64,000 nucleotides of DNA, from assembly GCA_016716405.1 (NCBI GenBank), contig JADJWK010000002.1, forward strand, positions 806,001 through 870,000, written 5' to 3'. Positions 17,142 through 25,987 of the stretch are shown here, in pieces. Position 1 is the stretch's first letter. Every line of letters starts with the position of its first letter. This stretch comes from Candidatus Melainabacteria bacterium. Its GTDB lineage: Bacteria > Cyanobacteriota > Vampirovibrionia > Obscuribacterales > Obscuribacteraceae. The position numbers and the translations under genes were made by a program. The notes beneath the pieces are model-generated. The model had not been told where the DNA came from, did not search any database, and saw nothing but the letters and a program-made list of their open reading frames with translations.

Positions 17142-20000
17142 CTACTGGTGGGATTGAGACCTCGCCTCGTCCGGAGCGAAGGATGTCTGTCCCGGTCCGA
17201 GCTCGGCAGGTCCGAGTTCGGCGGGAAGATCTATGGTCTCGGGCTCTTCGTAGATACGTGCCTGATCTCTGCCGCCGTTCTTGGCGAGATAGAGTGCCTT
17301 GTCGGCGTTGTTGATAAGCTCTTCGGGTGTGCGGGCTTGCTTGGGATAAGAAGATGCTCCGAGCGAGGCGGTGATCTGACCGAGACCGGGAACCTGGGAG
17401 CTCCTGATTCTGGTGCAGAGACGGTCGGCGATAAGGGCCGCTTCGAGGAGCGAAGTCTCGGGCAGGATGACGGCGAACTCTTCGCCTCCGTAGCGCGCTG
17501 CCGTGTCGCCGCTTCGCAAGACGGTCTTGAGAATGCTTGCCACCTGGCGGATGGCGGCGTCGCCTACCGGGTGACCGTAGTTGTCGTTGATATATTTGAG
17601 CTTGTCCAGGTCGATCATGATGAGCGAGCAGGATGTGCCTTTCCGGTCTGCCATCCGGAGCTCTTCCTCGAGGCGATTCTTGAAGTAGACATGATTGTAG
17701 AGACCGGTGAGACCGTCGGTGATGGCCTGGTGTCTGACCTGGGCGTAGAGCTGGGCATGGGTGACTGCAATGGCCAGGTGGTTGGCGATGGAGGTGACCA
17801 GCTGGACATCGCTGGTGTTCCACTCGCGGGTGCTTGCGCACTGGTGCACGATGAGAAGCCCGACCAGGCGATTCTCATGCAAAAGGGGCGCTGCGATAAG
17901 AGCCCTGGAATTGACGGTGTCGAGAAAAGCTTTGAAAGGAATGCAGCGGCTGTCCTTACCGGTGTCGTTTATTACCGCGATGGGCGCCTCGTGCATAGTG
18001 GTCGCCTGATCGGCAAGAAGGGAGTCGGTGTCTTTGTCCGGCGCCTCTTCGTTGTCCTCTCCGTCAATGAGACCGTCGAGGTTGATACCAAGGACGGTGT
18101 TGCGAATGCCGCTCGGGCGGCGGCGTCTTTCTGCCGGCGAGAAGTCCATGTTTTCCGGGTACATGCACAGGTCAACGCATTTTTCATAGCCCTGTATCGT
18201 ATATTCGTGGGTGACCACCAGCGGGTCTTCGGATCGGGGCTGGACGATCTGCACCCGATCCACGCGCACAGCGTGGAGGAGCTCTCGGGTGACGGTACCG
18301 AGGATGGTGTCGAGATCCAGCGAGCCTCGCACCGAGCGGACGATGTGATTGATCAACATCTCCTGCTCGGCCATGCGCTTGGTGCGGTCATAGAGGCGAG
18401 CATGCTCCATGGCTACGGTCACCTGACCGGCGACCGCCTCTACGAGCTCGAGCTCATAGGGAGACCAGATCCGGCGGCGATCGCATTGATGCACCAGGAT
18501 CATGCCCAGCACGCCCTGGCTGGTGCTGATCGGGCAGGCGATAAGCGATTTGATTGATTTCCAGTCGTCGGCGGCGAGCTTGTCGTCGTCGAATATAGGA
18601 GAAGACCGATCATCCAGGACATCCAGGGACATAGTGGTGCCCTGATCCAGAATCGTCTTGAGGGCGCTGTTGCCGGTGATGGGCACGCAGCGGGTGCGAA
18701 GCTGATCGCCGCCTTTGCTCTCGTCGCACCAGACATAGTCGAAGATCAGCTCGTCGTCATAGGTGGCGATGGTGCCGTGGGTGTCGAGGAGCGCCAGGCA
18801 GCAGCGGCTGGCGTGGAGATTCTCGCCGAGCTCTTTGACGGCGGTATTGAGAATGTCGTTGAGATTGAGGGACTGTCTGACCGATAGCGAGATACGCTGG
18901 ACCATATTCTTCTGCTCTTTGTCGAAAAGCAGCATCTCGGCCATGGTATTGAAAGCCCGGGCCAGGGTACCGAGCTCGTCACGCGCAGAGACGTTGACAC
19001 GCTTGGTGAAGTCGCCTTTGCCTACCGCCAGGGCCTCTTTCACCAGTATGTTGATGGTCCTGGTGAAATGATTGGTGACCAGATAGGCCAGCACCAGGGA
19101 TACCGCGATGGCTCCCAGGGAGAGGGCGATCAGTAGAGTGAACCATTGATAGGCGCCGCCGTATATGGTGTTGGTCGGCACCCCGACGATGACCAGCCAG
19201 CCGTTGGGTTCGGCTTTCTCGAAGGCATAGGCGCGGGGGGTGGGATCGGCTATGCCGACAGTCTCGATGCTACCGGAGTCGGCTCTGGCGGCAGCCTCGA
19301 CACAGCGGGAATGGCTGAAATCTTTGCCTGCCCAGTATTCGTTTTCCAGGGTGCGAGCCACCACTCGATGGGCGCTGTCCACCACGGTGATCACGGTGCC
19401 GTGCTGCTTGGAGAGTCCGTTGAAAACGGAAAGGACGGCGTCGGGTTTGATACCGGCCACTAGAAATCCGGTTAGATGTCCTTCCTCGCTGACCGGCGAG
19501 ATAGCGAAGAGCCCCGCCTTTTCCGTCCAGGGCGAGCGGATGAAATCGGAAAGCACGGCATGTCTGTACTTGGCCGCTTTCTTCAATAGACCCTGATCGA
19601 GAAAACCGGCGGAGGCGGATTTTATGGATTCGCCCTGATTGGCTTTCACTGATACGGGAATGCCGTTCCTATCTATAAGGGCGATCTCGTTCCAGTCGCG
19701 CTGGTGCGAAGCGAGCGCCGTCTCGAGAATCTCGTCGAGATTCCCGGCATCGTCACCGGCCAGACGGGGCAGATTCGAGAGAGCTTGAACGGAGCGAAGC
19801 TGGGAGAGAGTCCACTGATTGAGGGTGCGAGAAGCGATGGCGGCCTGAAAGCCCGTGGCTCGCTTGGACTCGTCCTTCAGGGTGCCGTACTGCTTCCAGA
19901 GCGAAAAGCTGCCGATAGCGAGAAGAGGCAGGGCGACGCCCAGGCACAGCAAAAGCATCCTGGCGCGAATATTGAGGCTGAGGTTCAATTTGCCGAGCAT
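17142..20000 (-). CDS. Membrane diguanylate cyclase: Cache-HAMP-GAF-GAF-GGDEF
   Basis: A 952-aa signalling protein. A transmembrane helix near residues 13-30 and a periplasmic dCache-like sensor (to about 285) lead to a second membrane helix and a HAMP region (about 300-355). Two GAF domains follow (about 365-535 and 555-740). The C-terminal GGDEF domain (about 755-920) has YINDNYGHPVGD and an intact RYGGEEF active site, with RSGD exactly five residues before it, a product-inhibition I-site. It should make c-di-GMP in response to an external and a cytoplasmic ligand. Transcribed with the HAD gene 2 bp downstream. Confidence 0.92.
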   Translation of the reverse strand: MLGKLNLSLNIRARMLLLCLGVALPLLAIGSFSLWKQYGTLKDESKRATGFQAAIASRTLNQWTLSQLRSVQALSNLPRLAGDDAGNLDEILETALASHQRDWNEIALIDRNGIPVSVKANQGESIKSASAGFLDQGLLKKAAKYRHAVLSDFIRSPWTEKAGLFAISPVSEEGHLTGFLVAGIKPDAVLSVFNGLSKQHGTVITVVDSAHRVVARTLENEYWAGKDFSHSRCVEAAARADSGSIETVGIADPTPRAYAFEKAEPNGWLVIVGVPTNTIYGGAYQWFTLLIALSLGAIAVSLVLAYLVTNHFTRTINILVKEALAVGKGDFTKRVNVSARDELGTLARAFNTMAEMLLFDKEQKNMVQRISLSVRQSLNLNDILNTAVKELGENLHASRCCLALLDTHGTIATYDDELIFDYVWCDESKGGDQLRTRCVPITGNSALKTILDQGTTMSLDVLDDRSSPIFDDDKLAADDWKSIKSLIACPISTSQGVLGMILVHQCDRRRIWSPYELELVEAVAGQVTVAMEHARLYDRTKRMAEQEMLINHIVRSVRGSLDLDTILGTVTRELLHAVRVDRVQIVQPRSEDPLVVTHEYTIQGYEKCVDLCMYPENMDFSPAERRRRPSGIRNTVLGINLDGLIDGEDNEEAPDKDTDSLLADQATTMHEAPIAVINDTGKDSRCIPFKAFLDTVNSRALIAAPLLHENRLVGLLIVHQCASTREWNTSDVQLVTSIANHLAIAVTHAQLYAQVRHQAITDGLTGLYNHVYFKNRLEEELRMADRKGTSCSLIMIDLDKLKYINDNYGHPVGDAAIRQVASILKTVLRSGDTAARYGGEEFAVILPETSLLEAALIADRLCTRIRSSQVPGLGQITASLGASSYPKQARTPEELINNADKALYLAKNGGRDQARIYEEPETIDLPAELGPAELGPGQTSFAPDEARSQSHQ

Positions 20001-20065
20001 GACCCAATCTTAGTCCTATCACAGGGAGAATGATAGTCCGGAGGTTACCTCATATGAAATGGGCA

Positions 20066-20155
20066 AAATGCGCAAACCGTCGCGCATTTGCGGTCAGAAA
20101 TGAGGAAACTACGTATTGACTTGCCTCTCCGGCAACAACCTGTTCCTTCCTCATT
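20066..20155. repeat. Two inverted repeats upstream of the diguanylate cyclase gene
   Basis: AAATGCGC (20066-20073) pairs with GCGCATTT (20082-20089), and AATGAGGAA (20099-20107) pairs with TTCCTCATT (20147-20155). Both are perfect and lie in the 191-bp gap that should hold the promoter of the cyclase gene and the end of the upstream TPR gene. They may be operators or transcript hairpins; neither has a clear T-run. Confidence 0.4.
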
Positions 20156-20191
20156 TTCATTGCATACATAGAAGGTGTCCCGACCAGCGGC

Positions 20192-21421
20192 TTAATTTTT
20201 GCTTATCGCTGAAAGAGCCCTCGCCACCGGCTGTGTCTCGTCTATCGAGGCGATGGCGTTGAAGGTTTTTTCCAGATCCAGGGGCACCTTATTTTCCAGG
20301 TCCAGGGTAAGACCGGAGTGTATGGCTATCAGTATCTCGTCGGCGGCCTGCTCTTTTCTGCCGATCTTCAGATAAGCGTCGACTTTCACCATCCTCGCCA
20401 CCAGGCAGTCGTCGTCGAATTCCAGGGCTCGTTCGGCGAGATTGAGCGCGCCGACGGCATCGCCGTGGGCGAAAGCAGCGCAGCCGGCAGCGGCAAGAAG
20501 GCTCGCTTTCAGGGCTTCGCCTACTCCCGGGTAATCCGATGCCACCACGAAGTAGGCCCTGGCGTCCTCGAACCGGCAGTGACGATATGCCACCATTGCT
20601 TTCAGGAAAGCCGTGTAGATCGAGTCGGCCCACTGACGCTCCAGGAGCTTGAGCTGTTTCTTCGACTGTCTCTTGAGTCCGGCCCGGTCATAGAGAAGGC
20701 CGAGACGGCAGGTTATGCGGGCAGTCTCATCATCGGCGGTCTGATCATTGAAAGACCTGTATTCGTCGATGGCTTGTTTGAGCATGTCGCTCGCCTCGGG
20801 GCGGGAAAGCTCCGAGAACCACATGCGGATGTGACTGTTCCGCACTATCAAAATAAAGGCGCCAGCCAGAACCAGATGTCCGAGAATCAGGGGCATGATC
20901 TGCTCCGTGGCTCCGGACTCGAGGGCCAGGGTCCACTTGTTGCCTCCCAGCCCGGTGAATGATAGAAGGGGCTCGATGATGAGGTTGACGCTCATCACGA
21001 ATGTGGCGGAATAGCCGATCAGTGTAGCCAGAAAAGGGTGCGGGCGGAAAAAGAGCACCGGTAATATGAGGATCGTGAGCAGAAGAATCGCCAGCTCGCC
21101 GCTGAAAAGAGCCGGGATAAGTAGATTCCTGGCTATGGAGGAGGGCACCACCTCATACCAGAGGAAGCCATAGGTCCAGTTGTCGACACTGCCAGAGAGC
21201 AGCTCGGTGCCTACTATGGTGGCCCTGAGCTCGAGAAGGACCAGGCAGGGATAGACGAGGAAAACCACCGCTCGCCAGATCAGACCGCGATCGTCGTCGC
21301 TGAGGTCGTCTTTGGGGAATCGATAGCGCTCCGAAATAAGCCGGATTACGGTGTTGAGAGCCACCAGAATCGCTATTCCGGATACACACCAGAGATAGAC
21401 GGTATTTGGGTTGTCAGGCAT
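20192..21421 (-). CDS. Membrane protein with C-terminal TPR-like repeats
   Basis: A 409-aa protein. The first 215 residues carry about six transmembrane helices, and the C-terminal 190 residues are helical repeats of TPR type (for example ARITCRLGLLYDRAGLKRQS, then FLKAMVAYRHCRFEDARAYF). No catalytic motif. It follows an M50-like TPR protein with the same membrane-plus-TPR plan, suggesting a functional pair. Confidence 0.65.
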   Translation of the reverse strand: MPDNPNTVYLWCVSGIAILVALNTVIRLISERYRFPKDDLSDDDRGLIWRAVVFLVYPCLVLLELRATIVGTELLSGSVDNWTYGFLWYEVVPSSIARNLLIPALFSGELAILLLTILILPVLFFRPHPFLATLIGYSATFVMSVNLIIEPLLSFTGLGGNKWTLALESGATEQIMPLILGHLVLAGAFILIVRNSHIRMWFSELSRPEASDMLKQAIDEYRSFNDQTADDETARITCRLGLLYDRAGLKRQSKKQLKLLERQWADSIYTAFLKAMVAYRHCRFEDARAYFVVASDYPGVGEALKASLLAAAGCAAFAHGDAVGALNLAERALEFDDDCLVARMVKVDAYLKIGRKEQAADEILIAIHSGLTLDLENKVPLDLEKTFNAIASIDETQPVARALSAISKN

Positions 21422-21503
21422 ATTAATGCGATTTCAAAAGGGGCAACCGTTTGTAATGGCTTGACATTATATGGTCGCGATCCTTGATAAGCCTGAGAGA
21501 AAA

Positions 21504-22703
21504 TTATTCATTGCTGCTTTCCGGCTTCCTGGCAACCTTCAATTCGTGGGGAACCGAAGCCTTGAGAGTCGGATCGAGCCACTGGTATTGATCCAGGCTT
21601 TTCAGAAGTTTCTCGGCATCTTTGTGAAGTTCTACTTTATTAAGGACACTGGCCTTGAAAAACAAGGGGTCCGCCAGCTCGGGCTTGAGGGCGGCGGCTT
21701 CCTCGAAGATCGCCAGGGGACGGGCATAAGCGGCGTTCTTGTCGGTCTTGCCGTCCTGGCAGTCGAAGTCGGCTTTGTCCGATAAGCAGTGCCCCTCGGC
21801 CATGAGGGCTCGCACCCGGACCACGTCGTCTGCATTGGGCGCCCTGACTATCTTCTCGAAGCTCTCCACGGCTCGGTCGATATTGCCCGAGTTGCGCTCC
21901 AGGCAGCCCACCAGAAACCAGCGCTCCACCAGCTTCGGGTCCTTTTTCTCCACTATGGCAATGGTTTTGCGGCACTGGGCTTTCATGTCCACCAGATAAT
22001 AGGACCAGGCCAGATTCAAGTAATTGATCGCGCTCGGCTCTTTCGCCACCCGGTCGAGAGCGGCCCGGTAGTCTTTGCGCCACTTGGGCCTGGTCTTGCC
22101 GGTGTACCAGACCCTGGTAGGTTTGCTGAAGACGGCGAAGAAGAAAAGACCGATCAGCATAACGTGGCAGACCGCCACGGCTATGACGGCGCTTTTCTCG
22201 CTGCTTCCATATATAGCTACCCAGTCGCCATAAGCGCCGACAGCCGACATGAGCGGATAGATGATCATGGTGCCGGCGATGGAAGACATCCCGGCATAAA
22301 CCAGAAGCGTCACCACCGGTGGTGAGCTAACGAAGAGGGCCGCGGCCAGGGTCAAGATACCGATCACAGTCTGCACAGCGCTGCCCGCAAGGGCGATGAT
22401 CAGGTCTTGCAGGGGTGTGAAACTACCACTGGGCGTGACATAACCCCACCAGATTCCTAAATGTAGCTCTTCGACGGTGCCCCCGAATGCGATGGCGGCG
22501 ATGGCATGACCGAGCTCATGCACCAGCACCGTCAGTGGTAGCAGAAAAAGAATATTGAGCCGCCAGAGAGTCTTGCGATCGGCGATGGTCAGATCGTTGT
22601 CCCAGAGCTTGCGCCACTCGTCCTTGAGACCTTTCAATGTAATCAGGGCAAGCGGTATCCAGAGGATTATCTGGAAGTCCTGGCTCCTGGTCAGAAACTC
22701 CAT
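21504..22703 (-). CDS. M50-like membrane metalloprotease with C-terminal TPR repeats
   Basis: A 399-aa protein. VLVHELGHAIAAIAFGG (about residue 60-76) gives the HExxH zinc motif within a transmembrane helix, as in site-2/M50 proteases. GIWWGYV and ALAGSAVQTVIG follow in the region where M50 proteins place their conserved Gly stretch. Five or so membrane helices end near residue 205. The rest is TPR-like (INYLNLAWSYYLVDMKAQCR, ERNSGNIDRAVESFEKI). The third zinc ligand is not obvious, so activity is uncertain. Its ATG lies 8 bp after the tatC stop codon. Confidence 0.72.
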   Translation of the reverse strand: MEFLTRSQDFQIILWIPLALITLKGLKDEWRKLWDNDLTIADRKTLWRLNILFLLPLTVLVHELGHAIAAIAFGGTVEELHLGIWWGYVTPSGSFTPLQDLIIALAGSAVQTVIGILTLAAALFVSSPPVVTLLVYAGMSSIAGTMIIYPLMSAVGAYGDWVAIYGSSEKSAVIAVAVCHVMLIGLFFFAVFSKPTRVWYTGKTRPKWRKDYRAALDRVAKEPSAINYLNLAWSYYLVDMKAQCRKTIAIVEKKDPKLVERWFLVGCLERNSGNIDRAVESFEKIVRAPNADDVVRVRALMAEGHCLSDKADFDCQDGKTDKNAAYARPLAIFEEAAALKPELADPLFFKASVLNKVELHKDAEKLLKSLDQYQWLDPTLKASVPHELKVARKPESSNE

Positions 22704-22711
22704 GATGCCAT

Positions 22712-23584
22712 CTACCTGCCGAAGATCTTCAACAGGACTATGGTGATCGAATAGAGCCCGATCAGCGCCCCCATGACGAGCAGCATGGAAAAGGCCGTGG
22801 GGTCTGGAGTGATCAGCATGGCCACCACCGAGGACGCGAGGACTGCATAGCGCCAGATTTTGATGAGCTGGTTGGAATTGACCAGACCGGTGAAGGACAG
22901 GGCGAAAAGCACTATAGGAAGCTGGAAGCAGAGTCCCATATAGAGCATGATGCTCGACACCAGAGTCATATAGAAGTCCAGGCGCTGGTTGATCGGTGTG
23001 ACTCCCTGACCGAAACTGCTGAAGAAATGGAGCATCGGGGGAAGCAGCATGAAATAGGCGAAAGCCGCTCCGGCGACGAACAGGAGGGGACCGCCCACCA
23101 GAGCCGGGGTGACTATCTGCTTCTCTTTGCGAGTCAGACCTGGTCCTACGAAACGCGCCACTTCCAGCAGCACGAAAGGCGAAGCGATGACAAGACCTGT
23201 GTAGAAGGCGACTTTGAAGAAGACCATAATCGGCTCTTCTATGGATAGAGCCTGGAAGGTTATGTCCCCTGCCGGCTTTTGCAGGAAGCGCATGATGTCT
23301 TTGCAGAAGAAGAGCGAGACGAAAAAGGCGACGGTGATATAGGCGATGGAGCGAAATAGCCTGGTGCGCAGCTCGTCGAGATGCTCGAAGAGGGTCATGG
23401 ACGTCTCGTCGTCGTCTTCTTCCTCAATTCCGGCATAGGACGTGGCAGGCGCATTCTCGGGAGGTCCGCCGTTGCCGGTGGAGGGCAGGAGGTCTTTTTC
23501 TTCACGTGGCTTTTCTCGGCCTGCTTCCGGCCCGGGCTCCATCGAGCCCAGTTCGGCTGTTTCTCTGGGGGTGAAATCTTCCAT
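22712..23584 (-). CDS. tatC: Sec-independent protein translocase TatC
   Basis: A 290-aa protein. A 60-residue polar N-terminal extension precedes the TatC core with LFEHLDELRTRLFRSI, the twin-arginine signal recognition element, then six transmembrane helices with the usual FVLLEVARFVGPGLTRKEK loop. Together with TatA/B proteins, not seen here, it exports folded proteins. Followed after 8 bp by the M50-like gene. Confidence 0.92.
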   Translation of the reverse strand: MEDFTPRETAELGSMEPGPEAGREKPREEKDLLPSTGNGGPPENAPATSYAGIEEEDDDETSMTLFEHLDELRTRLFRSIAYITVAFFVSLFFCKDIMRFLQKPAGDITFQALSIEEPIMVFFKVAFYTGLVIASPFVLLEVARFVGPGLTRKEKQIVTPALVGGPLLFVAGAAFAYFMLLPPMLHFFSSFGQGVTPINQRLDFYMTLVSSIMLYMGLCFQLPIVLFALSFTGLVNSNQLIKIWRYAVLASSVVAMLITPDPTAFSMLLVMGALIGLYSITIVLLKIFGR

Positions 23585-23658
23585 CAGGGCAAAAGTACAT
23601 GAGCCGCCTGCTACCGGGATATTGTAACAACTCCCGGGGAACCGGCCAGGCTATGTAA

Positions 23659-24480
23659 TTAATTCGTACGGATGGTCAAGCCTGAACCCGTTTGCTGAAG
23701 CCTGCCAAGAAACTTGCGCGTGCTTGCTCTGTGCTCCGGCGAGTCTGTGAAGCAATTCACCATGATGTACTTCTTGTCCGAAGTGACGAAACTGATCAGA
23801 AAGTCTCTCTTGTGCACTGAAACGAGCTTGCAGAGCGGGATCGCAGTGATGCCCAGGAGCGACTTGAGATAGAGCCTATCTGAGTCGACGGAAGCCTTAT
23901 AGGGAAAGCAGAAGGATATTCCCATAAGCGTCCAGAGAACGAAGATCAGGCAGATACCAGTGAGGCTTTTGAAATAGTGCCAGGTCAGTGCTGGTTGTGT
24001 TAGATCGGCGAATATAGCCGGGCTGATGACTGCAATGAGCACCCAGAATAGAAAAAGTGCCAGGACGCCTATGGTGGGTGGACCTAGATGCAAGGTTGTT
24101 TCTTGCATGCCACTGTCCAGCGACTTACTCGGCGTTCGTTTTGTCAGGAGCGAGGCGGTACGCGATGTCACCACGAAGAAGACCGAGCAGGCTATGCACA
24201 GACCCGGAATAAGTACAACACTGGATTGATAGCCCAGACCTCTGGTCCAGTTTGTGTCCAGGGCGATCAGGATGCCGATGGCAAGCTGCAGCCCACCCCC
24301 TACGGCGAAGCGAAGGGGCTCTTTGTCGAACTCGGTCTGGCCGCGATTGCCATAAAGCTTTCCTTGCCATGCTTCGAAAAGACAGAAGCCGATGAGCATG
24401 AAGCCGAGAAGATGAATCGCATAGGAGTTATCCGTATACATGATCCGGATCCGTGGCAGTAGAAGACTTAAGACCATCAT
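23659..24480 (-). CDS. Integral membrane protein of unknown function
   Basis: A 273-aa protein with about five transmembrane helices in the first 190 residues. A short beta-rich C-terminus follows (DRLYLKSLLGITAIPLCKLV, FVTSDKKYIMVNCFTDS) reminiscent of a small PH-like domain. No family recognised. Confidence 0.6.
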   Translation of the reverse strand: MMVLSLLLPRIRIMYTDNSYAIHLLGFMLIGFCLFEAWQGKLYGNRGQTEFDKEPLRFAVGGGLQLAIGILIALDTNWTRGLGYQSSVVLIPGLCIACSVFFVVTSRTASLLTKRTPSKSLDSGMQETTLHLGPPTIGVLALFLFWVLIAVISPAIFADLTQPALTWHYFKSLTGICLIFVLWTLMGISFCFPYKASVDSDRLYLKSLLGITAIPLCKLVSVHKRDFLISFVTSDKKYIMVNCFTDSPEHRASTRKFLGRLQQTGSGLTIRTN

Positions 24481-24538
24481 AGTGGTCCCCTTGCCGGACA
24501 GAAGTTTCCTTTACTGCGGATTAAGAATCGGACCGTCT

Positions 24539-25750
24539 TCAGGCTTTGCCGATATAACGGGCGCGGGGCCGGATGCTGCCGCCATAGCTGCGTTGCTCGG
24601 CGGCGTGCGCGATCCAGCCGGCGGTGCGGCTGACGGCAAAAATAGTGGTGCCTGACCCTGGTGGCAGATGCAGTGCGTAGGACATGGCCGCCAGTCCGAA
24701 ATCGAGATTGGGCTCGAGACCGAGAAGCTCGCGGATGCAGGCGACGATCTCCTCGAGCCTGGCCAGACGCGGGTCTCTATCCGAGGCGGAGTGCGCCATC
24801 TCGATGAGCAGTCTTGCCCGGGGGTCGCCTCCTCGATAGAGCTCGGTACCGAAGCCCGGGATGTGCTCGAACTTTCTCAGATAATCATTGAGCCAGGCTC
24901 TGGTGGTGTCGAATTTCAGCGAGCCCCCGACTATGTCTTCGGCCCGGCGGCTTGCCGATCCGTGGGAAGTGCCGCTGAAAGTCGAGAGGGCGCTGAGCAG
25001 GCATGAATAGAGGGAGGCATCGCAGGATGCCGCGATGCGTGCTGCCAGAGCCGAGGCATTGAGCTCGTGGTCGGCGCATAGAACCAGGGCGCAATTGACC
25101 AGGCTGGCTCTTTCTTTCGAGCTGTCCCCGGTGAGCGCGAAAAGCAGGCTCTCGGCAATATTTGTTGTAGCCGGAAAAGCCTGTCCCCGGTCGGTGACGA
25201 TAGCTCTGGGCATGGTGACGATGAGGCGGCGTGCTGTCTCGAAGATACCGTCTGCCGTGAGCCTGCCCGGTACAGGATCGGACATCTCGGCTGAGACCAG
25301 GAGCCCTTTCAACAGATCGAGCGAATCGACCTCGGCTGCCGCGTCGGCGAGATGAGCCGGTATAGGCAATGGCACTTGTCCCTGCCAGCGCTCGATGTCT
25401 CCGTTTGTTTCCCAGAGGAGCTCTGCCACGTCCTCGAAAGTGCTGCCGTTTTGAGCAAGCTCGATGGCGCTCACGCCACGATAGTAATGACCGTCCTCTC
25501 TGATTTCTGTGATCGCCGATTTGATCACCGGCCCGGTCCAGGTCGAATCTTCGCTGTCCGAGGCTTTGTAGCCCCTGTTAGACTGGCGCAGCCGGATAAG
25601 GTCGCTGAGACGATAACTTCTCTGCCTGGCGGTCAGCCCCGGGACGCTATCGAGCATCCCCCGGCTCACATAGGCATAGAGCGTGGCGGGCTTGACGCCG
25701 AGAAACTCAGCCGCCTGCGTGCCTGTCAGTAGCTTTTCCGATTCGGTCAC
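24539..25750 (-). CDS. HTH-citrate-synthase fusion lacking a catalytic His; probable regulator
   Basis: A 403-aa protein. Residues 1-55 are a MerR-type helix-turn-helix (TGTQAAEFLGVKPATLYAYV, then RSYRLSDLIRL). The rest is a citrate-synthase-like domain: CADHELNAS holds the first catalytic His and PNLDFGLAAMSY the catalytic Asp. In the signature normally read GFGHxxYxxxDPR this protein has GFGTELYRGGDPRA. The His is Thr (codon ACC, checked). HTH-citrate-synthase fusions are known, usually annotated as citrate/2-methylcitrate synthases. Loss of the His, plus position divergent from aceB-aceA, suggests an acyl-CoA/oxaloacetate-sensing regulator; that role is inference. Confidence 0.8.
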   Translation of the reverse strand: MTESEKLLTGTQAAEFLGVKPATLYAYVSRGMLDSVPGLTARQRSYRLSDLIRLRQSNRGYKASDSEDSTWTGPVIKSAITEIREDGHYYRGVSAIELAQNGSTFEDVAELLWETNGDIERWQGQVPLPIPAHLADAAAEVDSLDLLKGLLVSAEMSDPVPGRLTADGIFETARRLIVTMPRAIVTDRGQAFPATTNIAESLLFALTGDSSKERASLVNCALVLCADHELNASALAARIAASCDASLYSCLLSALSTFSGTSHGSASRRAEDIVGGSLKFDTTRAWLNDYLRKFEHIPGFGTELYRGGDPRARLLIEMAHSASDRDPRLARLEEIVACIRELLGLEPNLDFGLAAMSYALHLPPGSGTTIFAVSRTAGWIAHAAEQRSYGGSIRPRARYIGKA

Positions 25751-25867
25751 AACCAGAACAGTTTATCAGGTGGATTCATATAAATAGGATGCATTGGCGG
25801 CCCATATTCCATGTAGCACGGCTATCACCGGGGGGACTGTTTTAGCAACAGGAGCAAAATTAAAAGA

Positions 25868-25901
25868 TTGATGTATTGATTTATTGGCGTCAATATATCA
25901 A
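25868..25901. promoter_or_regulatory. Inverted-repeat operator between the HTH-citrate-synthase gene and aceB
   Basis: TTGATGTATTGA (25868-25879) and TCAATATATCAA (25890-25901) form a 12-bp-arm inverted repeat with one mismatch and a 10-bp spacer. It lies 86 bp before aceB and 117 bp before the divergent HTH gene, in an AT-rich patch likely to contain the aceB promoter. Arm spacing of two helical turns centre to centre fits a dimeric regulator; the neighbouring MerR-type protein is the obvious candidate. Confidence 0.55.
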
Positions 25902-25987
25902 TATATTCCCACGGTGAGAGAAAGGGTGCTTGCAGTTGGATTGATGCAGCCCTGTGGAGTCCTCACCTGAACAGGAGGCGAAGCTCC

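Noticed and set aside
16450..17841. 463-codon minus-strand frame that includes the HAD gene
   Set aside because: Only the part from the ATG at 17139 is real; the upstream part is an alternate frame of the diguanylate cyclase gene.
17139..18557. 472-codon plus-strand frame over the diguanylate cyclase gene
   Set aside because: Antisense shadow; the minus strand encodes GAF and GGDEF motifs throughout.
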